A stretch of DNA of 5,613 nucleotides from Alphaproteobacteria bacterium (lineage in GTDB: Bacteria > Pseudomonadota > Alphaproteobacteria > RF32 > CAG-239): positions 1 through 5,613 of the forward strand of contig JAGCRL010000201.1 of assembly GCA_017964705.1 (NCBI GenBank), given 5' to 3'. A program made the position numbers and the translations under genes. The notes under the pieces are model-generated. The model was not told the DNA's origin, searched no databases, and saw only the letters and a program-made list of their open reading frames with translations. Shown here piece after piece: positions 1-4,579 of this stretch. How positions within the stretch are numbered: the first letter of the stretch is position 1; every line of letters starts with the position of its first letter.

Positions 1-2
1 AA

Positions 3-146
3 CAGAAGTTTTTTCTGCCCCATATAAGCAATTCAGGTTTTGATATAGTTTTGGCTTATAAAAATAGTTGGCTGTATAAGATGAAAGTTAATAACCTTAT
101 CAAATTTATTGTTTTTAAGGCATTGATGATTTACCATAAATACTAG
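3..146 (+). CDS. C-terminal end of an unidentified gene (partial, runs in from left edge)
   Basis: One plus-strand frame is open from the first bases of the window to a TAG stop at 144-146, giving 47 codons without a stop in very AT-rich DNA, where stops are frequent. The other two plus-strand frames close early. The visible tail is hydrophobic and basic, with stretches such as SGFDIVLAYKNSWLYK and LIKFIVFKALMIYHKY. It could be the end of an enzyme or membrane-associated protein, but I do not recognise the family. The stop lies 35 bases before the J-domain gene on the same strand, so the two could be co-transcribed. The start lies outside the window. A chance open frame is a real alternative. 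Confidence 0.4.
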   Translation, partial: QKFFLPHISNSGFDIVLAYKNSWLYKMKVNNLIKFIVFKALMIYHKY

Positions 147-181
147 GTTGTTGTATTGATATTTAAAAATCTAGGGTTTAT

Positions 182-697
182 ATGGAAAATTACTACGATA
201 TATTAGAGGTATCACAAAACGCTTCAAATTCAGAAATTACGCGTGCCTATCGTCGTCGTGCAAAAAAATATCACCCAGACATTAACCCCAAAACTGAAGA
301 AAAATTTAAACAAATATCCAGAGCATATGAGGTTTTATTAGATAAAAATAAGCGAAAGAAATATGATGAAACTATTGATGTTGAACAAGAAACTTCGGCT
401 AAAAACACCAGTATAGATATACCAGAAATTGCGAAGCGTAAATATTCATTTAGTACTCTTTTTATTCATTTTCTAAAGATGTTAATAAATGCTTTTTTAG
501 GATTGGCTTATATGGAATTAGTAATTTGTATAATATTTATTCCTATTGCATATTTCAATTTTAAATATTCTTTGAATATTATAGTACTTTCTTTTTTAAT
601 AATTTCTGCATTTTTAATTACACCAATTTTAGCATACCTTATATACTGGAAATATAGTAGAAAATTATTTTTAAATATATCAATACGTGAAGAATAA
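182..697 (+). CDS. Membrane-anchored J-domain (DnaJ-like) co-chaperone
   Basis: This 171-residue protein begins with a J domain at about residues 3-63: [12 protein letters not shown] at the start, the diagnostic HPD at 31-33, a basic helix II before it ([10 protein letters not shown]), and a [14 protein letters not shown] helix ending in KKYDE. J domains stimulate the ATPase of Hsp70 (DnaK) through HPD, so a role in recruiting an Hsp70 to a site is expected. The Gly/Phe region, zinc fingers and C-terminal substrate domains of true DnaJ are absent. After a polar linker (64-90) come two predicted membrane segments, about 104-125 and 131-155, with the short basic C-terminus after them. The J domain is therefore probably cytoplasmic and tethered to the inner membrane. 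The ATG at 182 has a modest TAGGG ribosome site five bases upstream. Codon use is much more AT-rich than in hipBA. No clear terminator follows. The J-domain call is firm; the client is unknown. Confidence 0.88.
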   Translation: MENYYDILEVSQNASNSEITRAYRRRAKKYHPDINPKTEEKFKQISRAYEVLLDKNKRKKYDETIDVEQETSAKNTSIDIPEIAKRKYSFSTLFIHFLKMLINAFLGLAYMELVICIIFIPIAYFNFKYSLNIIVLSFLIISAFLITPILAYLIYWKYSRKLFLNISIREE

Positions 698-878
698 ACA
701 TTTTAATTTACAGTAAGAATAAATTTTTAACAAAAATGCCCATGGGCAGTTGGATATAATTTGAACTCAAGTATTTGATTTTTAAAGAAACTCGTTACAA
801 AAAGTTCGAAAATTATCTCGGGTAAGGCATATTTGGCATCAAACATTCGAACCAGTTTAAGTGCTTGTAAATAAAAGA

Positions 879-904
879 AAAAATCGCCATTTCTGACGAT
901 TTTT
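879..904 (-). terminator. Intrinsic terminator facing the minus strand
   Basis: Read on the minus strand, the transcript folds into an 11-base-pair stem (AAAAATCGTCA with TGGCGATTTTT) closed by a GAAA tetraloop, with one G-U wobble inside. A T-rich tail TTTTCTTTTATTT follows. On the plus strand the wobble becomes a C-A mismatch and the tail is shorter, so minus is the better orientation. The only thing just upstream on that strand is the tRNA 3'-end fragment at 911-926, so this is probably the former terminator of a tRNA transcript. Confidence 0.65.
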
Positions 905-910
905 GAACTG

Positions 911-926
911 TGGCTGGGGCGGCTGG
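911..926 (-). other. tRNA-Gln 3'-end fragment, probable attachment-site (att) remnant
   Basis: Read on the minus strand, the sequence ends CCAGC-CGCCCCA-G-CCA. This fits the 3' half of a T-stem, a 7-base acceptor strand, discriminator G73 and an encoded CCA. An acceptor strand ending in A72 (so pairing U1-A72) with G73 is characteristic of bacterial tRNA-Gln; the E. coli gene ends in ACCCCAGCCA. Beyond 927 the similarity stops: the expected T-loop TTCGAAT is replaced by unrelated bases, and no D-arm or anticodon arm follows. A terminator in the right orientation lies six bases beyond the CCA end. Such duplicated 3' ends are left behind when tyrosine-recombinase elements integrate into tRNA genes. 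The missing tRNA body lies on the higher-coordinate side, so that side is the inserted DNA. The short length leaves room for coincidence. Confidence 0.6.
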
Positions 927-1000
927 AAGCGCTTTTGTCAACCCCTTAAACCTCTGTATTTTCAAAAATATTTTCTCATGGGCGGAGGTATGGCAACACT

Positions 1001-1023
1001 TTGTGTCACATTATTGTGTCACA
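1001..1023. repeat. Tandem pair of TTGTGTCACA palindromic sites
   Basis: TTGTGTCACA occurs at 1001-1010 and again at 1014-1023, a repeat step of 13 bases. Each copy contains the 9-base palindrome TGTGTCACA. The pair lies about 75 bases inside the presumed element end. It could be arm-type recombinase sites or a regulator binding site; the sequence alone does not decide. Confidence 0.5.
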
Positions 1024-1092
1024 CCCATCTGCAACTTGAATACATCATATAAAATTGCACTTAAAAGTCAAATTAATTTTTCGGTATTCTAA

Positions 1093-1157
1093 CACATTTT
1101 ATGGAGTTTGCAACAAATTTTACCCATCGGTAATATTTGAGCACATTTGCAACAAAA
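1093..1157 (+). repeat. Degenerate direct repeat carrying the upstream hipB operators
   Basis: CACATTT recurs at 1093 and 1142 (49 bases apart), and TTTGCAACAAA at 1107-1117 and 1146-1156. Each copy is followed by an operator-like palindrome ending in CGGTAAnAT. This suggests that operators 1 and 2 arose by duplication of a unit of about 50 bases that has since diverged by small deletions. Operator 3 shares only the palindrome. Confidence 0.5.
1117..1136. promoter_or_regulatory. Candidate HipB operator 1 (distal)
   Basis: ATTTTACC-CATC-GGTAATAT is a near-perfect inverted repeat with 8-base arms, a 4-base spacer and one mismatch. Its arms match operator 3 next to hipB. Its centre is exactly 50 bases upstream of the operator 2 centre. 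A weak TTGCAA (1108-1113) and TAATAT (1131-1136) pair with 17-base spacing overlaps it, so a secondary promoter is conceivable. Confidence 0.6.
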
Positions 1158-1166
1158 TTAAAAAAT

Positions 1167-1186
1167 ATTTTCCCTTTCGGTAAAAT
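1167..1186. promoter_or_regulatory. Candidate HipB operator 2 (middle)
   Basis: ATTTTCCC-TTTC-GGTAAAAT has the same 8-4-8 layout, with one mismatch between the arms (CCC against GGT). It ends five bases before the -35 element of the hipBA promoter, so a bound repressor dimer would lie at the edge of the RNA polymerase footprint. Confidence 0.65.
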
Positions 1187-1190
1187 TTAC

Positions 1191-1218
1191 TTGATTTTAA
1201 TTTTTATCATGCTATAAT
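1191..1218 (+). promoter_or_regulatory. hipBA promoter (sigma70 type)
   Basis: TTGATT at 1191-1196 and a perfect TATAAT at 1213-1218 are separated by 16 bases. The predicted transcript start is near 1224-1226, leaving a leader of only about 12 bases before the hipB ATG. Operators 2 and 3 flank and overlap the promoter, as expected for autorepression by HipB or the HipA-HipB complex. Confidence 0.75.
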
Positions 1219-1236
1219 TTTACCGAGAGGTAAAAT
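1217..1236. promoter_or_regulatory. Candidate HipB operator 3 (proximal, contains the hipB ribosome site)
   Basis: ATTTTACCGAGAGGTAAAAT is a perfect inverted repeat with 8-base arms and a GAGA spacer. It overlaps the last two bases of the -10 box, covers the predicted transcript start and ends immediately before the hipB ATG. Its AGAGG (1226-1230) is also the ribosome binding site, six bases from the start codon. Operators with mirrored arms around a short spacer are typical of HipB-family repressors; E. coli HipB uses TATCC-N8-GGATA. Confidence 0.75.
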
Positions 1237-1443
1237 ATGAAGATTAAAACAGCACAAGATATTGCTATTCTGATTAAAACAGAGCGGAAAAAGCAAAACT
1301 TAACTCAGACCGAACTTGCCGGATTGTGCAATGTCGGCTTACGTTTTATCGTGGATGTTGAAGCAGGTAAAGAAACTTGCCAAATCAGCAAAGTATTAAA
1401 GGTTTTGGACGTTTTAGGCATTAACATAAACTCGGAGGAATGA
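1237..1443 (+). CDS. hipB: HipB-type antitoxin, XRE-family repressor
   Basis: This 68-residue protein is almost entirely one helix-turn-helix domain of the XRE/Cro family, at about residues 8-60. The core reads LIKTERKKQNLTQTELAGLCNVG followed by LRFIVDVEAGK, the usual pattern of HipB antitoxins, and then an ISKVLKVLDVLGI helix. By analogy with E. coli HipB it dimerises, binds operators upstream of its own gene and holds HipA inactive. It lacks a long C-terminal tail; the extra residues after the domain (NINSEE) are few. The ATG at 1237 is preceded by AGAGG inside operator 3. Its stop is separated from the hipA ATG by one base, so translation is probably coupled and the two products are made together. 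Expression is most likely autoregulated through the three palindromes at 1117-1236. Confidence 0.9.
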   Translation: MKIKTAQDIAILIKTERKKQNLTQTELAGLCNVGLRFIVDVEAGKETCQISKVLKVLDVLGININSEE

Positions 1444-1444
1444 T

Positions 1445-2674
1445 ATGTCGGCTTTAGATGTATATTTCTATGGTAAAAAGATTGGAACACTGACGGAAAA
1501 GAATTCTCGCTTGAGTTTCAAGTATAATGAGGATGCCGATACACCTTTATCGGTCAATCTGCCGTTACAAAAAGAAGCTTTTAACGATAAGCTTACACGC
1601 AGTTTCTTCAACAATTTGTTGCCTGAAGAAGGTATTCGTGAAGCGGTTGCTCGCTATAAGCAGGTGTCTTCAAACAATCCGTTTGCGCTCTTAAAGGAAA
1701 TCGGCGGAGAGTGTGCCGGTGCGGTTGAACTGTACCCTCAAGGCGTCAAAAGAGAAGACGAGCCGTCGGTATTAACACCGATTAGTGAAGAAAAAATAGC
1801 AGAACTGTTAAAAAATCAGGCACAGATACCTTTGCTTGTCGGAGAGGAAATTCGTTTATCTTTGGCTGGAGCCCAGCAAAAAATTGCTTTGGCAATATTG
1901 CCGGAAAACTCGGATAATTATTATCTTCCGCAAGGTTCGTATATCTCAACACATATTATCAAGCCGCAAAATCCGTATTTTGAGGACATTATTTACAATG
2001 AGCATTTTTGTATGTCACTTGCAAAACTTATCGGATTGCCGACTGCTCATTCGTTTATAAAGAATTTTAGCGGTCAGTCGGGTTATGTTGTTAAGCGCTT
2101 TGACCGTGAAGCCGATGATACTGCGCCATCGGGATTAAGACGTGTCCACCAAGAGGATTTTTGCCAAGCGTTGTGTATGCCGGATAAAAAATACCAAAAG
2201 GAAGGCGGGCCGAGCATTAAGCAATGCTATAAGTTTATTGCTGCGGCTGACTTTAATCGCAAGGCCGATGCTTTGATGCAGTTTTTGAAAACCATAGTAT
2301 TTAACTTCATTATCGGTAATTCCGATGCTCACGGCAAAAACTTTTCTTTTCTGCATCGTGGCGGCAAATATGAACTTTCGCCATTGTATGATTTGGTATC
2401 AACGCAGGTTTATACAGTGCTTTCGCCGAATTTGGCAATGTCTGTCGGAGGTGAATACAATCCGAATTTAATTCATCGCAGTCATTTTGTTGCCATGGCA
2501 AAAGATTTGGAAATTAAGCCGACAATGGTGGAAAAGATTATTGATGAAATGAGCGCCAAAATAACAGCGGCATTACCGGAACTTGATAAGCAATTTGCCG
2601 GAAACGGTATCAAAACAGAGATTGTTGCTCAAATAAAGGCATTGATAGAAAACAGAATAAAACAAATTTCATAA
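1445..2674 (+). CDS. hipA: HipA-type serine/threonine kinase toxin
   Basis: This 409-residue protein is close in size to E. coli HipA (440). The N-terminal region (about 1-105) is the HipA N1-like domain (DVYFYGKKIGTL, LSVNLPL, FFNNLLPEEG, NPFALLKEIGGECAGAV). The kinase part follows: the RLSLAGAQQK loop carries S139, matching the autophosphorylated Ser150 of E. coli; THIIK carries K173 for ATP; GNSDAHGKNFS carries catalytic D294; and SPLYDLVST carries metal-binding D316. All key residues are present, so the enzyme looks active. E. coli HipA phosphorylates glutamyl-tRNA synthetase (GltX) and causes growth arrest; related HipA proteins use other synthetases, so the target here is inferred. The start has a strong GGAGGA at 1434-1439, inside the end of hipB. 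Base composition is visibly less AT-rich than the J-domain gene. A terminator follows at 2712-2733. Confidence 0.95.
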   Translation: MSALDVYFYGKKIGTLTEKNSRLSFKYNEDADTPLSVNLPLQKEAFNDKLTRSFFNNLLPEEGIREAVARYKQVSSNNPFALLKEIGGECAGAVELYPQGVKREDEPSVLTPISEEKIAELLKNQAQIPLLVGEEIRLSLAGAQQKIALAILPENSDNYYLPQGSYISTHIIKPQNPYFEDIIYNEHFCMSLAKLIGLPTAHSFIKNFSGQSGYVVKRFDREADDTAPSGLRRVHQEDFCQALCMPDKKYQKEGGPSIKQCYKFIAAADFNRKADALMQFLKTIVFNFIIGNSDAHGKNFSFLHRGGKYELSPLYDLVSTQVYTVLSPNLAMSVGGEYNPNLIHRSHFVAMAKDLEIKPTMVEKIIDEMSAKITAALPELDKQFAGNGIKTEIVAQIKALIENRIKQIS

Positions 2675-2711
2675 ACTTTGGGACCGAATGTCTACTTTTG
2701 CAAAAAAAGTA

Positions 2712-2733
2712 AAGGAGGCCACAAGGCCTCCTT
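2712..2733. terminator. Bidirectional terminator between hipA and the convergent operon
   Basis: AAGGAGGCC-ACAA-GGCCTCCTT forms a perfect 9-base-pair stem with a 4-base loop. On the plus strand CTTTTAT follows. On the minus strand TACTTTTTTTG follows, which is the better T-tract. A second, AT-rich hairpin (TACTTTT 2693-2699 with AAAAGTA 2705-2711) lies beside it. The minus-strand gene stops at 2737-2739, four bases before the stem, so one element serves both convergent operons. Confidence 0.85.
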
Positions 2734-2736
2734 CTT

Positions 2737-3156
2737 TTATCGGTGTGTATCCATAACATACACAAGGTCATCATCATTCCACAGACCTTTTTGTTTGGGA
2801 TAAGATATTCTTTCATGCTGGAAATCAACCATTATAGAGTAACTATCATCGTCATCCGGATAACGGTTGAGAATGTTTTTGTATGTATCAACACAAGGGT
2901 GTTCTTTATCAGCCCATCTGCCGCCTAATATACAATAATCATAAACTGCAGATATTTTATCCCAGACATCACCATTTTTATCTGGTAACTCAAAATGATA
3001 ATATACTGCATTTTCCTCATGCATGTTCATGTCAGTCTTTACCCATCTACCGAATTCCCCAATGCTTTCGTCATCGTAAGGAAATGACAAAGAACGTTGC
3101 AGGTAATAAGCATCAGGAAAATCTTTAACACGAGCAATTAGTAATGAATGTACCAT
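2737..3156 (-). CDS. Acidic 139-residue protein of unknown function (cassette-like)
   Basis: I do not recognise a named family. The protein is strongly acidic: 27 Asp/Glu against 15 Lys/Arg, with runs PDDDDS at 100-105 and NDDD at 127-130. A motif YDYCILGGRW at 72-81 resembles the aromatic-GGRW pattern I associate with small phage and mobile-element proteins; that is recollection, not a search result. There is no signal peptide or membrane segment, so it is probably cytoplasmic. The ATG at 3156 has GAAAGGA (3165-3171) eight bases upstream. It is the last gene of the minus-strand operon, 74 bases after the 182-residue gene. Nearly identical hairpins at 2709-2733 and 3185-3209 bracket it, suggesting that it was inserted as a unit. 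Its charge would suit a DNA mimic or anti-defence protein, but that is speculation. Confidence 0.75.
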   Translation of the reverse strand: MVHSLLIARVKDFPDAYYLQRSLSFPYDDESIGEFGRWVKTDMNMHEENAVYYHFELPDKNGDVWDKISAVYDYCILGGRWADKEHPCVDTYKNILNRYPDDDDSYSIMVDFQHERISYPKQKGLWNDDDLVYVMDTHR

Positions 3157-3185
3157 TTTTTTATTCCTTTCAAAATGTTTTAGAG

Positions 3186-3211
3186 TAAAGGAGGCTCTAA
3201 GGCCTCCTTTA
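3186..3211 (-). terminator. Intergenic hairpin, possible attenuator
   Basis: TAAAGGAGGC (3186-3195) pairs perfectly with GCCTCCTTTA (3202-3211) over a 6-base loop. No run of T follows on either strand, so on its own it should be a weak terminator or an mRNA-processing or stability hairpin between the 182- and 139-residue genes. A competing hairpin is possible: TTAGAG (3180-3185) with CTCTAA (3195-3200). The stem is nearly identical to the terminator at 2712-2733. Confidence 0.5.
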
Positions 3212-3230
3212 TGTTGTCTGAGCCCGAAGA

Positions 3231-3779
3231 TTATACTTGCATATATCTCGGTGTATCGGAATTAACTTGTTCCATCAAAACCTCGTGAACGACATCATCA
3301 ACCATTCCTTTAGCGGCTTTATAAGTGCGGATTTCCGCTGCTTTCTTTTCGGCTGCCGCTGCTTCACGTTGCTGACGTTTCTTTTCACGGCGTTTTGCAC
3401 TGTTGACCTTCTTACGGGCTTCGGCTTTTTCAACTTCATTACCGAGAAACTCCGTGATTTCTTCATCAAATTCGCCATTGACCACTTCGGTATAGATATC
3501 CGATAAGAAATTCAATTTCTCATTTGTATCTAATAACGAAAGAGCATAACGGGCAATCCTTTTGCCGCCAAGACGGAGCGTAAAGATTGATTGACTATCG
3601 GTATCAACAATCAACTTGTTCATACGATTTTGTTTATTCCAACTATCTTTCTTGAAGTTGCGCATATTTTCATCCAAAAGATTCAAAATGCGTTTTTTGC
3701 AAGTATCGTAGTTGAGTTTTCCTTCATCTTGATATGTTTCAATCTTGACTGCGTTAAATTTTGCTAATGCGTTTTTCAT
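3231..3779 (-). CDS. 182-residue protein of unknown function with a charged coiled-coil region
   Basis: The family is not recognised. Residues 1-110 look like a mixed alpha/beta domain, with a basic helix around 27-56 (CKKRILNLLDENMRNFKKDS) and a strand-like VDTDSQSIFTLRLGGKRI at 58-75. Residues 112-155 are extremely rich in Lys, Arg, Glu and Ala (KRREKKRQQREAAAAEKKAA), giving a long charged helix that could be a coiled coil or a nucleic-acid contact. The end is hydrophilic. No membrane segment or signal peptide is visible. The ATG at 3779 has GAAAGGA (3788-3794) eight bases upstream. The preceding 136-residue gene stops 23 bases away, so the two are clearly in one operon. Small basic proteins of this kind are common in phage early regions and conjugative elements, but nothing here fixes the role. 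Confidence 0.75.
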   Translation of the reverse strand: MKNALAKFNAVKIETYQDEGKLNYDTCKKRILNLLDENMRNFKKDSWNKQNRMNKLIVDTDSQSIFTLRLGGKRIARYALSLLDTNEKLNFLSDIYTEVVNGEFDEEITEFLGNEVEKAEARKKVNSAKRREKKRQQREAAAAEKKAAEIRTYKAAKGMVDDVVHEVLMEQVNSDTPRYMQV

Positions 3780-3802
3780 TTTAAGTTTCCTTTCAAAGTA
3801 TA

Positions 3803-4213
3803 TTAGTGGTTAATAAATGATTTTTCTGCGTCAAAGCCCTCATAGCCGGAAAATGCTTTTATTATGGCCTTTTCCTGACATTCGCAAGAGCATACGAATT
3901 GAATGGGATTGACATCACAAAAAACTGCTAATTCCGCAAATATTGCTTTTTTTGATAATTCATCAAAAGCCATACTTATTCTGTTACTAAAGTCAAACCC
4001 TATTGGGACATCATAATTGTTTAACGTTCCATCATATGCATGAAATTTATATTCACTTCTGATAATTTGTTCACCATCGGTAACTAGTTCCATTATAGGA
4101 ATGAATATAAAGGCCTTTGATGGTTCGTGTCCGTTTCGCAGAATATTTTTATCTATCGCATTTCCGTTTATCGGATTGATTATATATACTTGACTGTACG
4201 TTTTGCTTGTCAT
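3803..4213 (-). CDS. 136-residue protein of unknown function with a CSCEC motif
   Basis: I do not recognise the family. The N-terminal part (7-60) looks beta-rich (SQVYIINPINGNAI, KAFIFIPIMELV, SEYKFHAYDG). A helical stretch follows (ISMAFDELSKKAIFAELAVFCDV, 79-101), and then a cysteine cluster, C99, C108, C110 and C112 (FVCSCECQEKAI). Four cysteines so close could bind a metal, or may simply be a feature of a reducing cytoplasm. I chose the ATG at 4213 because GAAAGGA (4220-4226) sits six bases upstream, like its operon neighbours. A longer version starting at a TTG at 4294 has no ribosome site and an unconvincing extension. The 131 bases before it are untranslated as far as I can see and hold a small hairpin (GTGGC 4277-4281 with GCCAC 4287-4291). 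Confidence 0.72.
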   Translation of the reverse strand: MTSKTYSQVYIINPINGNAIDKNILRNGHEPSKAFIFIPIMELVTDGEQIIRSEYKFHAYDGTLNNYDVPIGFDFSNRISMAFDELSKKAIFAELAVFCDVNPIQFVCSCECQEKAIIKAFSGYEGFDAEKSFINH

Positions 4214-4344
4214 TTTGTTTCCTTTCTTAAATAAAGTTAATGTTAAAAAAAGCACAATAATACTGTTATCGGAATTGTGGCATTCAGCCACCAAACCAAT
4301 GATTAAATCGGTTGTTGTTAGGGGTTAATCGGAACGGTTAGCGA

Positions 4345-4452
4345 TTAGTGTGCTAAACGTGCCATCCAAATATGGTTCTCCATTTTGGAAACTTGTTCCT
4401 TTAAGCGGAACAATTTCCATTGAAGACATATTTTGTTGTAAAATTTTATCAT
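4345..4452 (-). CDS. 35-residue small protein, first gene of the minus-strand operon
   Basis: An ATG at 4452 preceded by GAAAGGA (4461-4467, eight bases away) opens a 35-codon frame that ends with TAA at 4345-4347. The ribosome site and its spacing are the same as those of the next genes, and a good promoter lies 55 bases upstream, so I think it is real despite its size. The peptide (MIKFYNKICLQWKLFRL followed by KEQVSKMENHIWMARLAH) is basic, with two Trp, and could form an amphipathic helix. It shows no signal peptide or transmembrane segment. It may be a regulator-binding peptide, a membrane-surface peptide or a leader peptide that controls the downstream genes. I do not recognise the family. 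A 131-base gap separates it from the 136-residue gene, which leaves room for post-transcriptional control. Confidence 0.6.
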   Translation of the reverse strand: MIKFYNKICLQWKLFRLKEQVSKMENHIWMARLAH

Positions 4453-4507
4453 TTTAGTCTTCCTTTCGTTAATGGTTAAATTGATAGGTTATTCACCTTA
4501 CACTTAC

Positions 4508-4537
4508 ATTATGGGAATATTCCTCAAGCAAAGTCAA
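4508..4537 (-). promoter_or_regulatory. Promoter of the four-gene minus-strand operon
   Basis: On the minus strand TTGACT (4532-4537) and CATAAT (4508-4513) are separated by 18 bases, a strong sigma70-type pair. Transcription should begin near 4500 and give a leader of about 50 bases before the 35-residue gene. The promoter lies after the terminator of the upstream large gene (4637-4672), so the operon has its own start. Confidence 0.75.
4514..4523. promoter_or_regulatory. Palindrome in the promoter spacer, candidate operator
   Basis: GGAATATTCC is a perfect 10-base palindrome that directly abuts the -10 box and fills the downstream part of the spacer. A protein bound there would block RNA polymerase or, in the manner of MerR-type regulators acting on long spacers, remodel the promoter. 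The regulator is unknown. Confidence 0.45.
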
Positions 4538-4579
4538 GCGTTTGTTTTTACACCATTTTCCCAAAAGGTCATTTTAAAT

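Larger units (their letters stand above)
698..1116. other. Long non-coding stretch spanning a probable element boundary
   Basis: No convincing gene lies between the J-domain gene and the hipB operators. The stretch holds a 12-base palindrome TGCCCATGGGCA at 737-748, which has no T-tract and is not a terminator. It also holds the minus-strand terminator at 879-904, the tRNA 3'-end fragment at 911-926 and the tandem TTGTGTCACA copies at 1001-1023. Short open frames on both strands lack ribosome binding sites. I see nothing definable between 749 and 878 or between 927 and 1000. Confidence 0.6.

Noticed and set aside
737..748. TGCCCATGGGCA palindrome after the J-domain gene, considered as its terminator
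   Set aside because: Only a 4-base stem can form around a loop, and no T-tract follows.
727..846. Minus-strand 39-codon frame (ATG at 846), whose frame stays open further upstream through the terminator
   Set aside because: There is no Shine-Dalgarno site and no promoter. The frame continues through a hairpin terminator, so it is more likely chance, although its composition is somewhat protein-like.
845..855. ATTCGAACCAG, which looks like a T-loop in reverse complement
   Set aside because: It lies on the wrong side of the acceptor-end fragment and has no matching stems around it, so it cannot be part of the same tRNA.
779..874. Plus-strand 31-codon stretch ending in TAA just before the hairpin at 879
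   Set aside because: It has no start codon, is preceded by a stop at 776, and overlaps the minus-strand frame; too short to support as a gene remnant.
910..1092. Plus-strand 60-codon frame starting at a GTG
   Set aside because: It begins inside the tRNA-end fragment, has no ribosome site, overlaps the TTGTGTCACA repeats and has a non-protein-like composition.
1305..2501. Several minus-strand and alternate-frame open stretches over hipB and hipA
   Set aside because: They are antisense or out-of-frame to strongly conserved HipBA coding sequence and lack translation signals.
3803..4294. Longer start (TTG at 4294) for the 136-residue protein
   Set aside because: No ribosome site precedes the TTG, whereas the internal ATG at 4213 has the same GAAAGGA site as its neighbours.
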